DNA of 64,000 bases from Clostridia bacterium (GCA_017631855.1 JAGBSP010000020.1:1-64000); one strand, 5' to 3'; shown: positions 25,778-34,675, counted from the stretch's first letter. Translations and numbers: made by a program. The notes: generated from the letters alone by a model not told the origin.

Positions 25778-26724
25778 CTCCCTGCTACGTAGGCTTTGAT
25801 ACGAGCAACTATACGACCTCGGTCGCCGTTTGCACCGAAGAGGGAAAGATCGTTGCCAACCTCAAAACACCGCTCCCCGTCAAAGAGGGGCAGAGAGGAC
25901 TTCGGCAATCGGATGCCGTGTTTGAGCACGTGCGCAATTTGCCTCTGCTGATGGCTCGGCTGGGGGAAGTGCTCTCCGAGGGAGACTATCAGCCCGTAGC
26001 GGTTGGTGTGTCGACCAAGCCGCGTGACGTAGAGGGCTCGTATATGCCGTGCTTTCTTTCGGGACGAGCGGCGGCAGGCGCATTTGCAGCGGCAGGCAAC
26101 CTTCCGATCTATGAATTTTCGCACCAAAACGGACACCTGATGGCGGCGCTGTATTCCTGCGGCAGAACCGATCTTCTTACGACCGAGCGCTTTTTCGCCT
26201 TCCACGTATCGGGCGGTACGACCGAAGCGCTTCTTGTGAAGCCGAACGGAACTGCCTTTGACGTTCAGCTCGTCGGAGAGACCGACGACATCAACGCAGG
26301 GCAGGCAATCGACCGCGTCGGTGTTGCAATGGGGATCGCATTCCCCGCAGGCAGGGAAATGGAAGCGCTGGCGGCAAGCTACAAGGGGAAGATTTATCGG
26401 CATCCCGTTTGCGTTCGCGAGGGAAAATGCAGTTTGTCGGGCGCAGAAAATATTGCTCTGAGACTTTACCGCGAGACCGAAAACCCTGCGGCAGTCGCGG
26501 CATTTGTCTTTGATTTTATCGGAAAGACGCTCCTTGCAATGGGGGAGGCTATCGAGGAGACCTACGGAAAACTTCCCGTCGTCTTTGCAGGCGGCGTGAT
26601 GTCCAACAAACTGATGCGTAAGCGCCTTTCGGAGCGCTTTGACGCATCCTTTGCCGAACCCGAGTTTTCGGCAGACAACGCGGCGGGCATTGCACTCCTT
26701 TGCCGCCGAAATCACCAAAACTAA
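25774..26724 (+). CDS. TsaD/Kae1-like (peptidase M22 family) paralogue
   Basis: A 316-residue ASKHA-fold protein related to TsaD but not the canonical enzyme. The N-terminus is GFDTSNYTTSVAV. The metal-binding HxxxH motif reads HQNGH (near 117-121) instead of the usual HLEGH-type motif. The phosphate loop is HVSGGTTEALLV, then GETDDINAGQAIDRVG and FAGGVMSNKLMR near the C-terminus. TsaD makes the t6A modification of tRNA with TsaB/C/E. This shorter paralogue recurs beside nusB and xseA in Clostridia, and its own substrate is unknown to me. The start overlaps nusB by 4 bases. Confidence 0.8.
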   Translation: MTPCYVGFDTSNYTTSVAVCTEEGKIVANLKTPLPVKEGQRGLRQSDAVFEHVRNLPLLMARLGEVLSEGDYQPVAVGVSTKPRDVEGSYMPCFLSGRAAAGAFAAAGNLPIYEFSHQNGHLMAALYSCGRTDLLTTERFFAFHVSGGTTEALLVKPNGTAFDVQLVGETDDINAGQAIDRVGVAMGIAFPAGREMEALAASYKGKIYRHPVCVREGKCSLSGAENIALRLYRETENPAAVAAFVFDFIGKTLLAMGEAIEETYGKLPVVFAGGVMSNKLMRKRLSERFDASFAEPEFSADNAAGIALLCRRNHQN

Positions 26725-26750
26725 TCCAAAAATCCGTAAAGGAGAGAAGA

Positions 26751-27989
26751 ATGAATCAACAAAATATTCCCGCCTTTACGGTGACCGATCTCAATCGGTA
26801 TATCAAATCGCTGATCACCGCAGACGAGGTGCTTTCCTCGGTTACCGTGCGCGGCGAGATTTCGAATTTTAAAGCACATACCAGCGGACATCTGTATTTT
26901 ACCATCAAGGACGAGGGCGCAGAGCTCTCCGCCGTGATGTTCCGTGCCGATGCCGCAAGACTGCCGTTCCGTCCGACCAACGGAATGAACGTGCTGGTCT
27001 ACGGCAACGTCGACGTCTATGAAAAGAGCGGACGCGTGCAGGTGTACGTGCGTACTATGATGGCAGACGGCGTGGGCGCTTTGGCGCAGGCGTACGAGCG
27101 ACTCAAAAAGAAGCTCGAAGCAGAGGGACTTTTTTCGGAGGAGCGAAAGAAGCCGCTCCCCGCATTTCCCGAACGCATCGGTGTAATCACAGCTCCCACG
27201 GGTGCGGCGATCCGTGATATTCTCAATATCACGGGACGCAGATATCCGCAGGCAAAGGTGATTCTTTACCCGTCTTTGGTGCAAGGCCCCGATGCGCCGC
27301 AGAGTCTGCTTGCGGGTGTGGAATATTTCAACGCGGCAGAGGCGTGCGACGTCATCATTCTCGGCAGAGGCGGCGGCTCGATCGAAGACCTTTGGGCATT
27401 CAACGACGAATCCCTCGTCCGTGCCGTGGCGGCATCGAAGATTCCCGTGATTTCGGCAGTCGGACACGAAACCGACTTCACCCTCTGCGATTTTGCGGCA
27501 GACCGACGTGCACCAACCCCCTCGGCGGCGGCAGAGCTTGCCGTGCCCGACCGAGCGGTACTGCAAGGAAAAACGGCAGAGAGCTTTGCACAGCTTTCCC
27601 GCTTGATGGATAAAAAGATCCGTACGGCACAGTTTTTGCTGGATTCCCGTGCAAAGAGCCTCGCGCTTCTTTCTCCCGAAGGACGGCTTCAGCGCAACCG
27701 CAAGGAGCTTGGATATATGTCCGACGGAATGGAGCGGGCAATGGCAAAGATTCTTCAGCGAGATCAGGCGCGACTGAGAGCGTCGGTCGAACAGCTCGGA
27801 GCACTCAACCCCTTGGCGATTTTGCAGAGAGGATACAGCGCCGTGCGCGATGCGGACGGACACGTGCTCGCATCGGTGGAGCGCTTGGAAATCGGACAGA
27901 GTGTGGAGCTCTTGATGCGCGACGGTATGGCAAAGGCAGAAATTCGAGAAATTCTTAGGAAGGATGAGCACAGCGATGCAAGAAAATAA
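26751..27989 (+). CDS. xseA: Exodeoxyribonuclease VII large subunit
   Basis: XseA with XseB degrades single-stranded DNA from both ends without nucleotide cofactors. The 412-residue protein has the N-terminal OB-fold (about 1-100; FTVTDLNRYIKSLI, VRGEISNFKAHTSGHLYFTIKD). The catalytic domain has GVITAPTGAAIRDI, the invariant GRGGGSIEDLWAFN (near 204), and GHETDFTLCDFAADRRAPTPS near 237. A coiled-coil region follows, where XseB binds. The ATG at 26751 with GGAGAG upstream begins the family N-terminus. Its 3' end overlaps xseB by 26 bases. Confidence 0.95.
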   Translation: MNQQNIPAFTVTDLNRYIKSLITADEVLSSVTVRGEISNFKAHTSGHLYFTIKDEGAELSAVMFRADAARLPFRPTNGMNVLVYGNVDVYEKSGRVQVYVRTMMADGVGALAQAYERLKKKLEAEGLFSEERKKPLPAFPERIGVITAPTGAAIRDILNITGRRYPQAKVILYPSLVQGPDAPQSLLAGVEYFNAAEACDVIILGRGGGSIEDLWAFNDESLVRAVAASKIPVISAVGHETDFTLCDFAADRRAPTPSAAAELAVPDRAVLQGKTAESFAQLSRLMDKKIRTAQFLLDSRAKSLALLSPEGRLQRNRKELGYMSDGMERAMAKILQRDQARLRASVEQLGALNPLAILQRGYSAVRDADGHVLASVERLEIGQSVELLMRDGMAKAEIREILRKDEHSDARK

Positions 27990-28221
27990 AGAAATGAAAT
28001 TAGAAGAGGCGATGAAGCGTCTGGATGAGATCCTTTCGTCGCTCAACGAAGAAAATATTGACCTCGAAGCGGCAATGAAGCTTTACGAGGAAGGCGTGCG
28101 CACCGTGGCGTTTTGTCAGAAAAAGCTCGCCGAGGCAGAAAGAAAGATCAGCCTTTTGAAGATCACCGCGGACGGAGAGCTCGTCGAAGCACCGTTTGAG
28201 GTGGAACGCACCGAAGCCTGA
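27964..28221 (+). CDS. xseB: Exodeoxyribonuclease VII small subunit
   Basis: XseB (85 residues) is a helical-hairpin protein that binds XseA in several copies. Family features seen: [17 protein letters not shown] followed by [31 protein letters not shown], here split as [12 protein letters not shown] and [12 protein letters not shown]. Two starts are possible: 27964 (AGGA with 3-nt spacing) or the in-frame ATG at 27976 (12-nt spacing). Its start lies inside the xseA coding region. Confidence 0.93.
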   Translation: MSTAMQENKEMKLEEAMKRLDEILSSLNEENIDLEAAMKLYEEGVRTVAFCQKKLAEAERKISLLKITADGELVEAPFEVERTEA

Positions 28222-28232
28222 GGAGAAACAAA

Positions 28233-29132
28233 ATGAAAGAAAGTATGACCCTTTTGAAGCAGACGATGACCCTTCACGCAGAGCGCGTGGAGAAGGCACT
28301 TGCTGCCTATACCCAAGCCCCCGACGAAGATTTGCAGATTCTGTTTGATGCCGAGGAATATTCCTTGCTTGCAGGCGGAAAGAGAATTCGCCCCTTCCTT
28401 GTCAACGAGGTCTGCCGTATGCTCGGCGGCAATGAGAGCGCATCGATGCCCTTTGCGTGCGCGCTCGAGATGATTCATACCTATTCGCTCATCCACGACG
28501 ATCTTCCGTGTATGGACGACGACGATTTGCGCCGCGGAAAGCCGACGAATCACAAAAAATTCGGATACGCGAACGCACTGTTAGCAGGCGACGCTCTGCT
28601 GACCAAGGCATTCTTCGTCGCATCCTCGAACCCGAACGTTGATCGCGCCACAGCGGCAGAAGCGGTTTTGCTTCTTTCCGAGGCGGCGGGCGAGATCGGA
28701 ATGATCGGCGGACAGATTATGGATCTTGCGGGCGAGCACAAAAAACTCTCGCTCGAGCAGCTGCACCGACTTCATTCGATGAAAACAGGCGCGCTCATCC
28801 GCGTTGCGGTACAGCTTGGCGCACTTGCGGCAGGCTTTGACCGAGATAGCGACGAAATGCGCTCAGCGGTCGCCTATGCCGAAAAGATCGGTCTTTGCTT
28901 CCAGGTCATCGACGATATTCTCGACGCAACGGGTAGCGAGGAAGAGCTTGGAAAGAGCGTCGGCGGTGATGCCGAGCACGAAAAGACGACCTTCCTGTCG
29001 TATTACAGCGTCGAAGGCGCCAAGGAATATGCCGCACTTCTTACGGCAGAAGCAATTTCGGCAATTTCTCCGATGAAGGACTCCGAGGTCCTGACCGACC
29101 TTGCCGTTTATTTGTTGGAGAGAACCTATTAA
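28233..29132 (+). CDS. ispA: Polyprenyl (farnesyl/geranyl) diphosphate synthase
   Basis: This trans-isoprenyl diphosphate synthase condenses IPP with DMAPP/GPP to make FPP, the precursor of undecaprenyl phosphate and quinones. The 299-residue all-helical protein has GGKRIRPFL (near 49), the first Asp-rich motif [14 protein letters not shown] (near 88) with the CxxxD spacing typical of bacterial FPP synthases, MKTGALI near 178, and the second Asp-rich motif DDILD near 226. It is 11 nt after xseB, in the usual Clostridial operon position. Confidence 0.94.
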   Translation: MKESMTLLKQTMTLHAERVEKALAAYTQAPDEDLQILFDAEEYSLLAGGKRIRPFLVNEVCRMLGGNESASMPFACALEMIHTYSLIHDDLPCMDDDDLRRGKPTNHKKFGYANALLAGDALLTKAFFVASSNPNVDRATAAEAVLLLSEAAGEIGMIGGQIMDLAGEHKKLSLEQLHRLHSMKTGALIRVAVQLGALAAGFDRDSDEMRSAVAYAEKIGLCFQVIDDILDATGSEEELGKSVGGDAEHEKTTFLSYYSVEGAKEYAALLTAEAISAISPMKDSEVLTDLAVYLLERTY

Positions 29133-29146
29133 ATTTTGGGAGTATT

Positions 29147-29929
29147 ATGAGAGTTGACGTGTATTTGGCGGCGGCAGGACATACTGCCAGCCGAAAAAAA
29201 GCGCAGGATCTGATCGATGCGGGCGCAGTAAAGATCGACGGAGAGATCGTCAAAAAGTCGTCTGCCGTCATCAACGAAGCTCTGCCGCACGAGGTCGTGA
29301 TCGAGCAGGTGTTCAAGTACGTCAGCCGTGGCGGAATGAAGCTTGAAGCGGCGCTCGATGCCTTCCGCGTCAGCGTCAACCGAAAAAAAGCCGTCGACGT
29401 CGGCGCGTCCACAGGCGGATTTACCGATTGCCTCTTGCAACGGGGAGCAACGTGCGTTTATTCGATTGATGCGGGCATCGGTCAGCTGCACGAAACGCTT
29501 CGTGCCGATGCGAGAGTGCACTGTATCGAGCAGTTTAACGCGAGAAACCTGACCGAAGAGGTCACCGAGGGGCTTTGCGACCTCGCAGTCACCGACGTTT
29601 CCTTTATTTCGCAAACCTATCTCATTCCGCAGATTGCTTCGGTGCTCAGGGCAAACGGAGAGTTTGTCAGCCTGATCAAGCCGCAGTTTGAGGCAGGGAA
29701 GAGTGCGCTTGGTAAAAACGGTGTCGTCCATAACGGCGCATACCGATTCCTTGCCGTCAAGCGTGTGCTCGAATGTGCGATGGCAAACGGGCTCGATTGT
29801 GTCGGAGTCATTCCTTCACCCATTGAGGGGGGCGACGGCAATAAAGAATATCTCGCGTATTTTATCAAACGAACGGTTCTTGTACCAAAGATCGACGACG
29901 CAACGCTTCGTCGGATCACGGCAAGATAA
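29147..29929 (+). CDS. tlyA: TlyA family rRNA 2'-O-methyltransferase
   Basis: TlyA-type proteins methylate ribose 2'-OH of cytidines in 16S/23S rRNA with S-adenosylmethionine. Residues 1-60 form an S4 RNA-binding domain (MRVDVYLAAAGHTASRKKAQ). YVSRGGMKLEAAL links to the FtsJ-like domain, where VDVGASTGGFTDCLLQRGA (about 84-102) is the SAM-binding loop and AVTDVSFIS the conserved Asp motif; VSLIKPQFEAGK carries the catalytic Lys. It has a GGGAG site and lies 14 nt after ispA. Older annotations call this hemolysin A; the rRNA role is better supported. Confidence 0.93.
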   Translation: MRVDVYLAAAGHTASRKKAQDLIDAGAVKIDGEIVKKSSAVINEALPHEVVIEQVFKYVSRGGMKLEAALDAFRVSVNRKKAVDVGASTGGFTDCLLQRGATCVYSIDAGIGQLHETLRADARVHCIEQFNARNLTEEVTEGLCDLAVTDVSFISQTYLIPQIASVLRANGEFVSLIKPQFEAGKSALGKNGVVHNGAYRFLAVKRVLECAMANGLDCVGVIPSPIEGGDGNKEYLAYFIKRTVLVPKIDDATLRRITAR

Positions 29930-29954
29930 CCGCTTCGGAAAGGTGGAACATACA

Positions 29955-30824
29955 GTGAAAAAAGTAGCGCTGATTACGAATTTTAATATTTCCGAAAAGC
30001 TTTCGGCAGGAATGAAGGTGGCAGAGAGGCTCGTCGGACGGGTAGAGGAGATTATGATTCCCGTCGCGTACAAAGAGCGAATTCTGCGCAATCAGAGCCA
30101 TCGAAAGGAATTCGGATATTACACGCCCGAAGAGATTTATACAAGCGCAGAGCTCATTATCGCGCTCGGCGGCGACGGTGCAATGCTGGATGCTGCACGC
30201 AGAGCCGCCCCCGCGGGTATTCCGATTCTCGGAATCAATATGGGGCGCATCGGATATATGACCGAAATGGAAATGGATGAGCTCGATCTTCTCGATCGCG
30301 TGTTTGACGGAAACTATCGCATAGATGAGCGCACGATGCTTCGTGCTGAGGTGCTTTCGACGAGTGGACAGTCCAAATTTTCGAGCTATGCGCTCAATGA
30401 AGCCACTATTACGGGCGGAGCGGCGGCACGCATTGTCGATCTCGAGCTTTCGGACGGCGATGAGCTGATCTATACTTACCGTGCCGACGGAATTCTCGTG
30501 GCAACCCCCACGGGTTCTACGGCATATTCGCTGTCGGCAGGAGGACCAATCGTTGACCCCAAGCTCTCTTGCTTCTGCGTCACACCCATCTGTCCGCATT
30601 CTCTCTTGGCAAGACCGCTCGTATTTCCCGATACGGCAAAACTGAAGATCAAAAATATCTGCAACCGCGAAAAGGTATTGCACCTCACACTCGACGGCAG
30701 AGGAACCTTTGATCTCTATTACGGCGACGTCGTGCAGATCACACGTGCATCGAGAACGGTAAAACTCCTTCGGATGAAGGACGAAAGCTTTTACGCGAAA
30801 ATTCGTATGAAAAAATTTTTGTAA
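29955..30824 (+). CDS. nadK: NAD kinase
   Basis: NadK phosphorylates NAD+ to NADP+ with ATP. The 289-residue protein contains the diagnostic GGDGAML near residue 72 and INMGRIGYMTE. The NE/D motif in ALNEATITGG is followed by ADGILVATPTGSTAYSLSAGGPIV, read as VATPTGSTAYSLSAGGP. I chose a GTG start at 29955 because it begins VKKVALITNFN, the family N-terminus, 9 nt after AGGTGG. An upstream in-frame ATG lies deep within tlyA and gives nonsense. It is followed 18 nt later by argR. Confidence 0.93.
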   Translation: MKKVALITNFNISEKLSAGMKVAERLVGRVEEIMIPVAYKERILRNQSHRKEFGYYTPEEIYTSAELIIALGGDGAMLDAARRAAPAGIPILGINMGRIGYMTEMEMDELDLLDRVFDGNYRIDERTMLRAEVLSTSGQSKFSSYALNEATITGGAAARIVDLELSDGDELIYTYRADGILVATPTGSTAYSLSAGGPIVDPKLSCFCVTPICPHSLLARPLVFPDTAKLKIKNICNREKVLHLTLDGRGTFDLYYGDVVQITRASRTVKLLRMKDESFYAKIRMKKFL

Positions 30825-30842
30825 GAAGAGTACGGAGAAACT

Positions 30843-31298
30843 ATGAAATCGGAAAGACAAAACAGAATTTTAGAGCTGGTTGCCAAATATGAAATCGAAA
30901 CGCAGGAGGAGATGATCGAACGCCTGCGCAACGAGGGTTATCGCGTTACACAGGCAACTGTGTCCCGCGACCTCAAGGAATTAAAGCTTTCCAAGGCGCT
31001 CACGGCACGCGGAACCTATCGCTATTGCGTCAGCTCAAGTAGAAATCATACGGGCAATATGCGTCTGAATAACGCAATGGCAGATTCGATCGTCAGCGTC
31101 CAGTATTCGATGAACAACGTCGTCATCAAGACCTATCCGGGTCTTGCGCAAGCGGTAGCATCCTCGGTCGATTCCTTGAATATGCACAATATTCTCGGAT
31201 CGGTGGCGGGCGACGATACCATCATTCTCGTCACGACCGACGAGGAAAGCTCGATCGAGCTGAGCACGAAAATTCAGGAGCTGATGAAAACCTTCTGA
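30843..31298 (+). CDS. argR: Arginine repressor
   Basis: ArgR/AhrC binds ARG boxes as an arginine-dependent hexamer. The 151 residues contain an N-terminal winged helix (RQNRILELV, TQATVSRDLKELKL with the family SRDL motif) and a C-terminal oligomerisation and Arg-binding domain with SVAGDDTIILV (the GDDT motif). In Clostridia argR commonly lies between nadK and recN without an arginine gene nearby. It starts 18 nt after nadK. Confidence 0.95.
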   Translation: MKSERQNRILELVAKYEIETQEEMIERLRNEGYRVTQATVSRDLKELKLSKALTARGTYRYCVSSSRNHTGNMRLNNAMADSIVSVQYSMNNVVIKTYPGLAQAVASSVDSLNMHNILGSVAGDDTIILVTTDEESSIELSTKIQELMKTF

Positions 31299-31316
31299 CC
31301 TTCTTTGAGGTGAATT

Positions 31317-32990
31317 ATGATTGAATCTCTGCATATTGAAAATATTGCCGTCATCAAATCGCTGGATCTCGATTTCGGAGAGGGAATGACTGTCCTTTCA
31401 GGCGAAACGGGCGCGGGAAAATCCATCATTATGGATAGCCTCGGACTTTTGCTCGGAGGCAGAGCCGAAAAGGAGCTGATCCGTACGGGAGAAGCGCGCG
31501 CCGAGGTTTCGGCGGTCTTTTCGCATCTCTCGGGGCAGACGGTAGAGCTTCTCACAGAGCTTGGATTTTCAAGCGAGGACGAGTCGATGATGCTCTCACG
31601 AACGATCACGCAAAGCTCGTCGAGTGCGCGCCTCAACGGAAGAGCTATTCCGATCTCGGTCCTGCGTGAGATTGCAGGAACGCTATTCAATATTCACGGA
31701 CAAAACGATAACCAACAGCTTCTCGATCCCAAAAACCATATTTTCTTGATCGATGCGTATGCCGACGTCATAGCAAAGCGCGAAGAGTATGCGACTGTCT
31801 ATCGGGAGATTTTGCACAAGAGAGCCGAAATCGATAGCTTGCAGAGAGATGCCAAGGAGCAAAACCGACTCTCGGAAATTCTTCGCTATCAGATTGCCGA
31901 CATCGATGCGGGAAAACTGAAAATCGGGGAGGAAGAAGCACTCACCGAGCTGACGAAGAAGCTTCGGAGTGTCGAGCAGATTACGAAGTGCGTCACGCTC
32001 GTCGAAAAAGCCCTCAGAGGCGGCGAAAAGGGAAAGGGCGCTATCTACCTGACCGACCGCTCTGCCGAGGCTCTCGGCACGATTTCAGACGCTCTGCCCG
32101 AAGCAGAACAGCTCGTCGAGCGACTGACCAATATTCGCTATGAGTTGGAGGACATCGCCGAGTGCGTGGCGGATCTCGATGAATTCGGTGGAGATGACGC
32201 ACTCGAAAAGCTTGACCGCGCGGAGGGACGCCTGAGTACCATCGAAAAGCTCAAGCGGAAGTACGGAAGCACGGTGGAGGAAATTCTCGCTTTCCGTCGG
32301 GATGCGGCAGAAAAGCTAGACGCCATCGAGCACGCGGAGGACCGCATCATCGAGCTTCGAGAGGAGCTCCAAAGCATCGAAGCGCGGGCAAAGGAAATGG
32401 CAAAAGCGCTCAGCGAACAGCGAAAAACAGCGGCAAAGGGACTGACCGCAAATATCAAGGAAACGCTTGCTTTCCTCGATATGCCCAAGGTGCGCTTTGA
32501 GGTTGGAATGAAGCCCACGAAGGACTTTACAGCAAACGGATGCGACGAGGTAGAATTCCTGATCGCGACCAACGCGGGAGAACCGCTGATGCCGATGGCA
32601 AAGATCGCGTCGGGTGGAGAGCTTGCAAGAATTATGCTGTCGATCAAGAACGTGCTCAACGAGTGCGACGGAGTCAATACCGTGATCTTTGACGAGATTG
32701 ATACGGGAATTTCGGGCAAGACCTCGCGCAAGGTAGGAATCAAGCTCAAGGAAATCGGAAAGAGCGCGCAGGTTCTTTGCGTTACGCATTCGGCACAGAT
32801 TGCGTCGCTCGCAACGCATCATCTGTATATTTCCAAAAAGGAGATCGACGGACGGGTGCAGACCGAACTCAGAGAACTCGACGAAGAGGGAAGAGTGGCG
32901 GAGATCGCACGAATTCTCGGTGGAATCGAGGTCACCGAGGCGCAAAGAGAAGCCGCCCGTGAGATGATCGACGAGGGCAAAAATTATTAA
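31317..32990 (+). CDS. recN: DNA repair protein RecN
   Basis: RecN is an SMC-like ATPase acting at double-strand breaks. The 557-residue protein has an N-terminal Walker A GETGAGKSIIMDSL (about 27-40), IHGQNDNQQLL at the Q-loop, and a long central coiled coil rich in Glu/Lys/Leu (about 155-370). The C-terminal ATPase half has the signature SGGELARIML near 431, Walker B VIFDEIDTGISG near 454 and the switch His in CVTHSAQIA. It is the last gene of the operon, 18 nt after argR. Confidence 0.95.
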   Translation: MIESLHIENIAVIKSLDLDFGEGMTVLSGETGAGKSIIMDSLGLLLGGRAEKELIRTGEARAEVSAVFSHLSGQTVELLTELGFSSEDESMMLSRTITQSSSSARLNGRAIPISVLREIAGTLFNIHGQNDNQQLLDPKNHIFLIDAYADVIAKREEYATVYREILHKRAEIDSLQRDAKEQNRLSEILRYQIADIDAGKLKIGEEEALTELTKKLRSVEQITKCVTLVEKALRGGEKGKGAIYLTDRSAEALGTISDALPEAEQLVERLTNIRYELEDIAECVADLDEFGGDDALEKLDRAEGRLSTIEKLKRKYGSTVEEILAFRRDAAEKLDAIEHAEDRIIELREELQSIEARAKEMAKALSEQRKTAAKGLTANIKETLAFLDMPKVRFEVGMKPTKDFTANGCDEVEFLIATNAGEPLMPMAKIASGGELARIMLSIKNVLNECDGVNTVIFDEIDTGISGKTSRKVGIKLKEIGKSAQVLCVTHSAQIASLATHHLYISKKEIDGRVQTELRELDEEGRVAEIARILGGIEVTEAQREAAREMIDEGKNY

Positions 32991-33010
32991 AAGAAAAATG
33001 TAAAATACTA

Positions 33011-33039
33011 TTGACAAAGAAAAGAATTTGTGATATAAT
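33011..33039 (+). promoter_or_regulatory. Promoter of tRNA-Leu
   Basis: TTGACA (33011-33016) and TATAAT (33034-33039), 17-base spacer, 36 nt before the mature tRNA 5' end. Confidence 0.88.
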
Positions 33040-33074
33040 ATCATCTGTTCCGAGAAAATCGGAGCAGATCATAT

Positions 33075-33161
33075 GCGGGTATGGCGGAATTGGCAGACGC
33101 GCTAGATTCAGGTTCTAGTGGGGGCAACTTCGTGAAGGTTCAAGTCCTTTTACCCGCACCA
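33075..33161 (+). tRNA. tRNA-Leu (anticodon CAG)
   Basis: An 87-nt cloverleaf with CCA encoded. The acceptor GCGGGTA pairs with TACCCGC. The anticodon arm CTAGA/TCTAG has loop TTCAGGT (anticodon CAG, reading CUG). A long class II variable arm follows, and the T arm is GAAGG/CCTTT around TTCAAGT. The tRNA has its own consensus promoter. Confidence 0.96.
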
Positions 33162-33209
33162 AACAAAAAAACGGTACGCAAAAGCGTGCCGTTTTTTTGT
33201 TTGGTGCGG
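33154..33209 (+). terminator. Terminator whose stem extends through the tRNA-Leu 3' end
   Basis: The core terminator (33172-33179 with 33184-33191, then seven T) sits inside a longer 26-bp inverted repeat. Positions 33154-33179, which include the last three acceptor bases, the discriminator base and CCA of tRNA-Leu, pair with 33184-33209 with only one G-U. The downstream arm therefore carries an exact complement of the tRNA 3' terminus. The tRNA-Ser-like locus at 57447-57497 has the same construction. Confidence 0.85.
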
Positions 33210-33321
33210 ACAAAGCTTCGCAGAAGCTTCCCGCCGCAAGCAAAGTTTTCAAATTCAGAAAAACAATCAAGCGGCGGGCAACGTTTGCAAAGCAAACTTG
33301 CCGTCGAGCAAAGCGAGACAT

Positions 33322-33348
33322 GGTTCACAGTCCTTTTACCCGCATCCA
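33322..33348 (+). repeat. Degenerate copy of the tRNA-Leu 3' end
   Basis: 27 bases match 33137-33161 (T arm, acceptor 3' strand and CCA of tRNA-Leu) except for two single-base insertions. Like the tRNA, this copy is immediately followed by a terminator hairpin. It is not a functional tRNA. Confidence 0.8.
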
Positions 33349-33349
33349 A

Positions 33350-33376
33350 AAAGACCGTTTTCGAACGGTCTTTTTT
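33350..33376 (+). terminator. Second terminator after tRNA-Leu
   Basis: A 10-bp stem (33350-33359 with 33364-33373) with a TTCG loop is followed by T residues. Confidence 0.85.
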
Positions 33377-33452
33377 CGTTTTAAATCAAAAGCAAGCGCT
33401 TCTTTTTCATAAAATGAAAATTCTACAAAATAAAACTATAAAAAGTTAAATG

Positions 33453-33484
33453 TTCACAAAAAGTTCATAAAGTTCTGCTATACT
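33453..33484 (+). promoter_or_regulatory. nagA promoter region with GTTCA repeats
   Basis: An extended -10, TGCTATACT (33476-33484), lies 40 nt upstream of nagA without a good -35 at 17 bases. Three spaced GTTC motifs (GTTCAC at 33452, GTTCAT at 33463, GTTC at 33472) precede it and could be an activator or repressor site. No regulator gene of the GntR/NagR type is adjacent. Confidence 0.5.
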
Positions 33485-33523
33485 ATATATTGGTAAAAAT
33501 TGATTGAAAAGGAGTTACAACTT

Positions 33524-34675
33524 ATGGCATTGACATATATCATCAATGGCAAAATCGTTCTTCCCGACGCGGTTGTTTGCGGCAAAGCGCTTGCATTTGA
33601 CAGCGAAAGCGGAACCATTTTTGGCGTGGTGGACGAGCTCCCCGCAAACGCAGCAACCATTGACGCAGGCGGAAATTACGTTGCCCCCGGTCTTGTGGAT
33701 ATCCATATTCACGGATATCTCGGTGATGATACCTGTGACGCAAATCCCGAGGGAATCAGAAAGATGGCGTACGGCGTTGCGAAAAACGGAGTTACGGCAT
33801 TCCTTCCCACTACGATGACGGTGGCAAAGGACGAGATTGTTGCCGCCCTTGACAACGTACGTTCTCTCAAGGAAGAGAGCAAGACTTGGGACGGAGCAGA
33901 GATCCTCGGCATTCACGCAGAGGGACCGTTCATCAATCCCTCGAAGAAGGGAGCACAGGCAGAAGAGAATATTCTCGCGCCCGATGCGGACTTCATCATC
34001 GAGCATTCGGATATCATCAAGCTCGTCACGCTCGCACCCGAAATGGACAAGGATCATAAGTGCATCAAGAAGCTTGCGGCAGAATCGGACGTGCTCGTTT
34101 CGATGGGACATACCGACGCAACCTTTGAGGAAGCAATGAGCGCGGCAAAGGACGGAGTTAACCACGCAACCCACCTCTTCAATGCAATGTCGGCATTGGC
34201 ACACAGAAATCCCGGCGTGGTCGGCGCGGCGCTCGCCTCCGAGAACGTCTCGGTCGAGGTCATTGCCGATACCTTCCACATCAACCCCGGTCTCTATTCG
34301 ATTATCGCAAAGGTCAAGGGCGACAAGATGGTGCTGATCACCGACTGTACCCGTGCAGGCGGAATGGAAGACGGAGAATACGACCTTGGCGGACAGCCGA
34401 TTTTCTTGAAGGGAATTGAGTGCCGTCTTGCCGACGGTACGATCGCGGGAAGCGTGCTGAAGCTCAATTCGGCAGTGAAAAACGTACTCGATTACACCGA
34501 CCTTCCCGTACACGAGGTGTTCAATATGGCATCTCTCAACCCTGCCACCGCAATTCATTGCGCGGATCGTCTTGGTTCGCTCGAGGCAGGTAAGGACGCG
34601 AACATCATTATTGCGGATGCAAATATCAATATCATAAGAACCATCAAGAAAGGACAAACCATTTATGAAGCTTAA
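33524..34675 (+). CDS. nagA: N-acetylglucosamine-6-phosphate deacetylase
   Basis: NagA hydrolyses GlcNAc-6-phosphate to glucosamine-6-phosphate and acetate in amino-sugar use and cell-wall recycling. The 383-residue amidohydrolase has the metal site DIHIHGYLGDD near 66, GIHAEGPF with the metal-ligand Glu near 131, the GHTDA His, NHATHLFNAMS, and the catalytic Asp in LITDCTRAGG near 275. The AAGGAG-preceded ATG at 33524 is chosen; a short in-frame extension upstream lacks a site. Its last 11 bases overlap the following ROK gene. Confidence 0.95.
   Translation: MALTYIINGKIVLPDAVVCGKALAFDSESGTIFGVVDELPANAATIDAGGNYVAPGLVDIHIHGYLGDDTCDANPEGIRKMAYGVAKNGVTAFLPTTMTVAKDEIVAALDNVRSLKEESKTWDGAEILGIHAEGPFINPSKKGAQAEENILAPDADFIIEHSDIIKLVTLAPEMDKDHKCIKKLAAESDVLVSMGHTDATFEEAMSAAKDGVNHATHLFNAMSALAHRNPGVVGAALASENVSVEVIADTFHINPGLYSIIAKVKGDKMVLITDCTRAGGMEDGEYDLGGQPIFLKGIECRLADGTIAGSVLKLNSAVKNVLDYTDLPVHEVFNMASLNPATAIHCADRLGSLEAGKDANIIIADANINIIRTIKKGQTIYEA

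Larger units (their letters stand above)
33210..33523 (+). other. Spacer between tRNA-Leu and nagA
   Basis: No protein-coding gene is convincing here. The stretch holds a hairpin GGCAAcGTTTGC/GCAAACtTGCC near 33279-33304, a degenerate copy of the tRNA-Leu 3' end (33322-33348), a second terminator (33350-33376) and the nagA promoter. Confidence 0.6.

Noticed and set aside
25774-26724. Canonical TsaD (t6A synthesis)
   Set aside because: The metal motif is HQNGH and the protein is shorter; it fits the nusB-adjacent paralogue rather than the essential enzyme.
33081-33449. 122-codon frame over tRNA-Leu and its spacer
   Set aside because: It reads through the tRNA gene and terminators; typical spurious frame over a tRNA.
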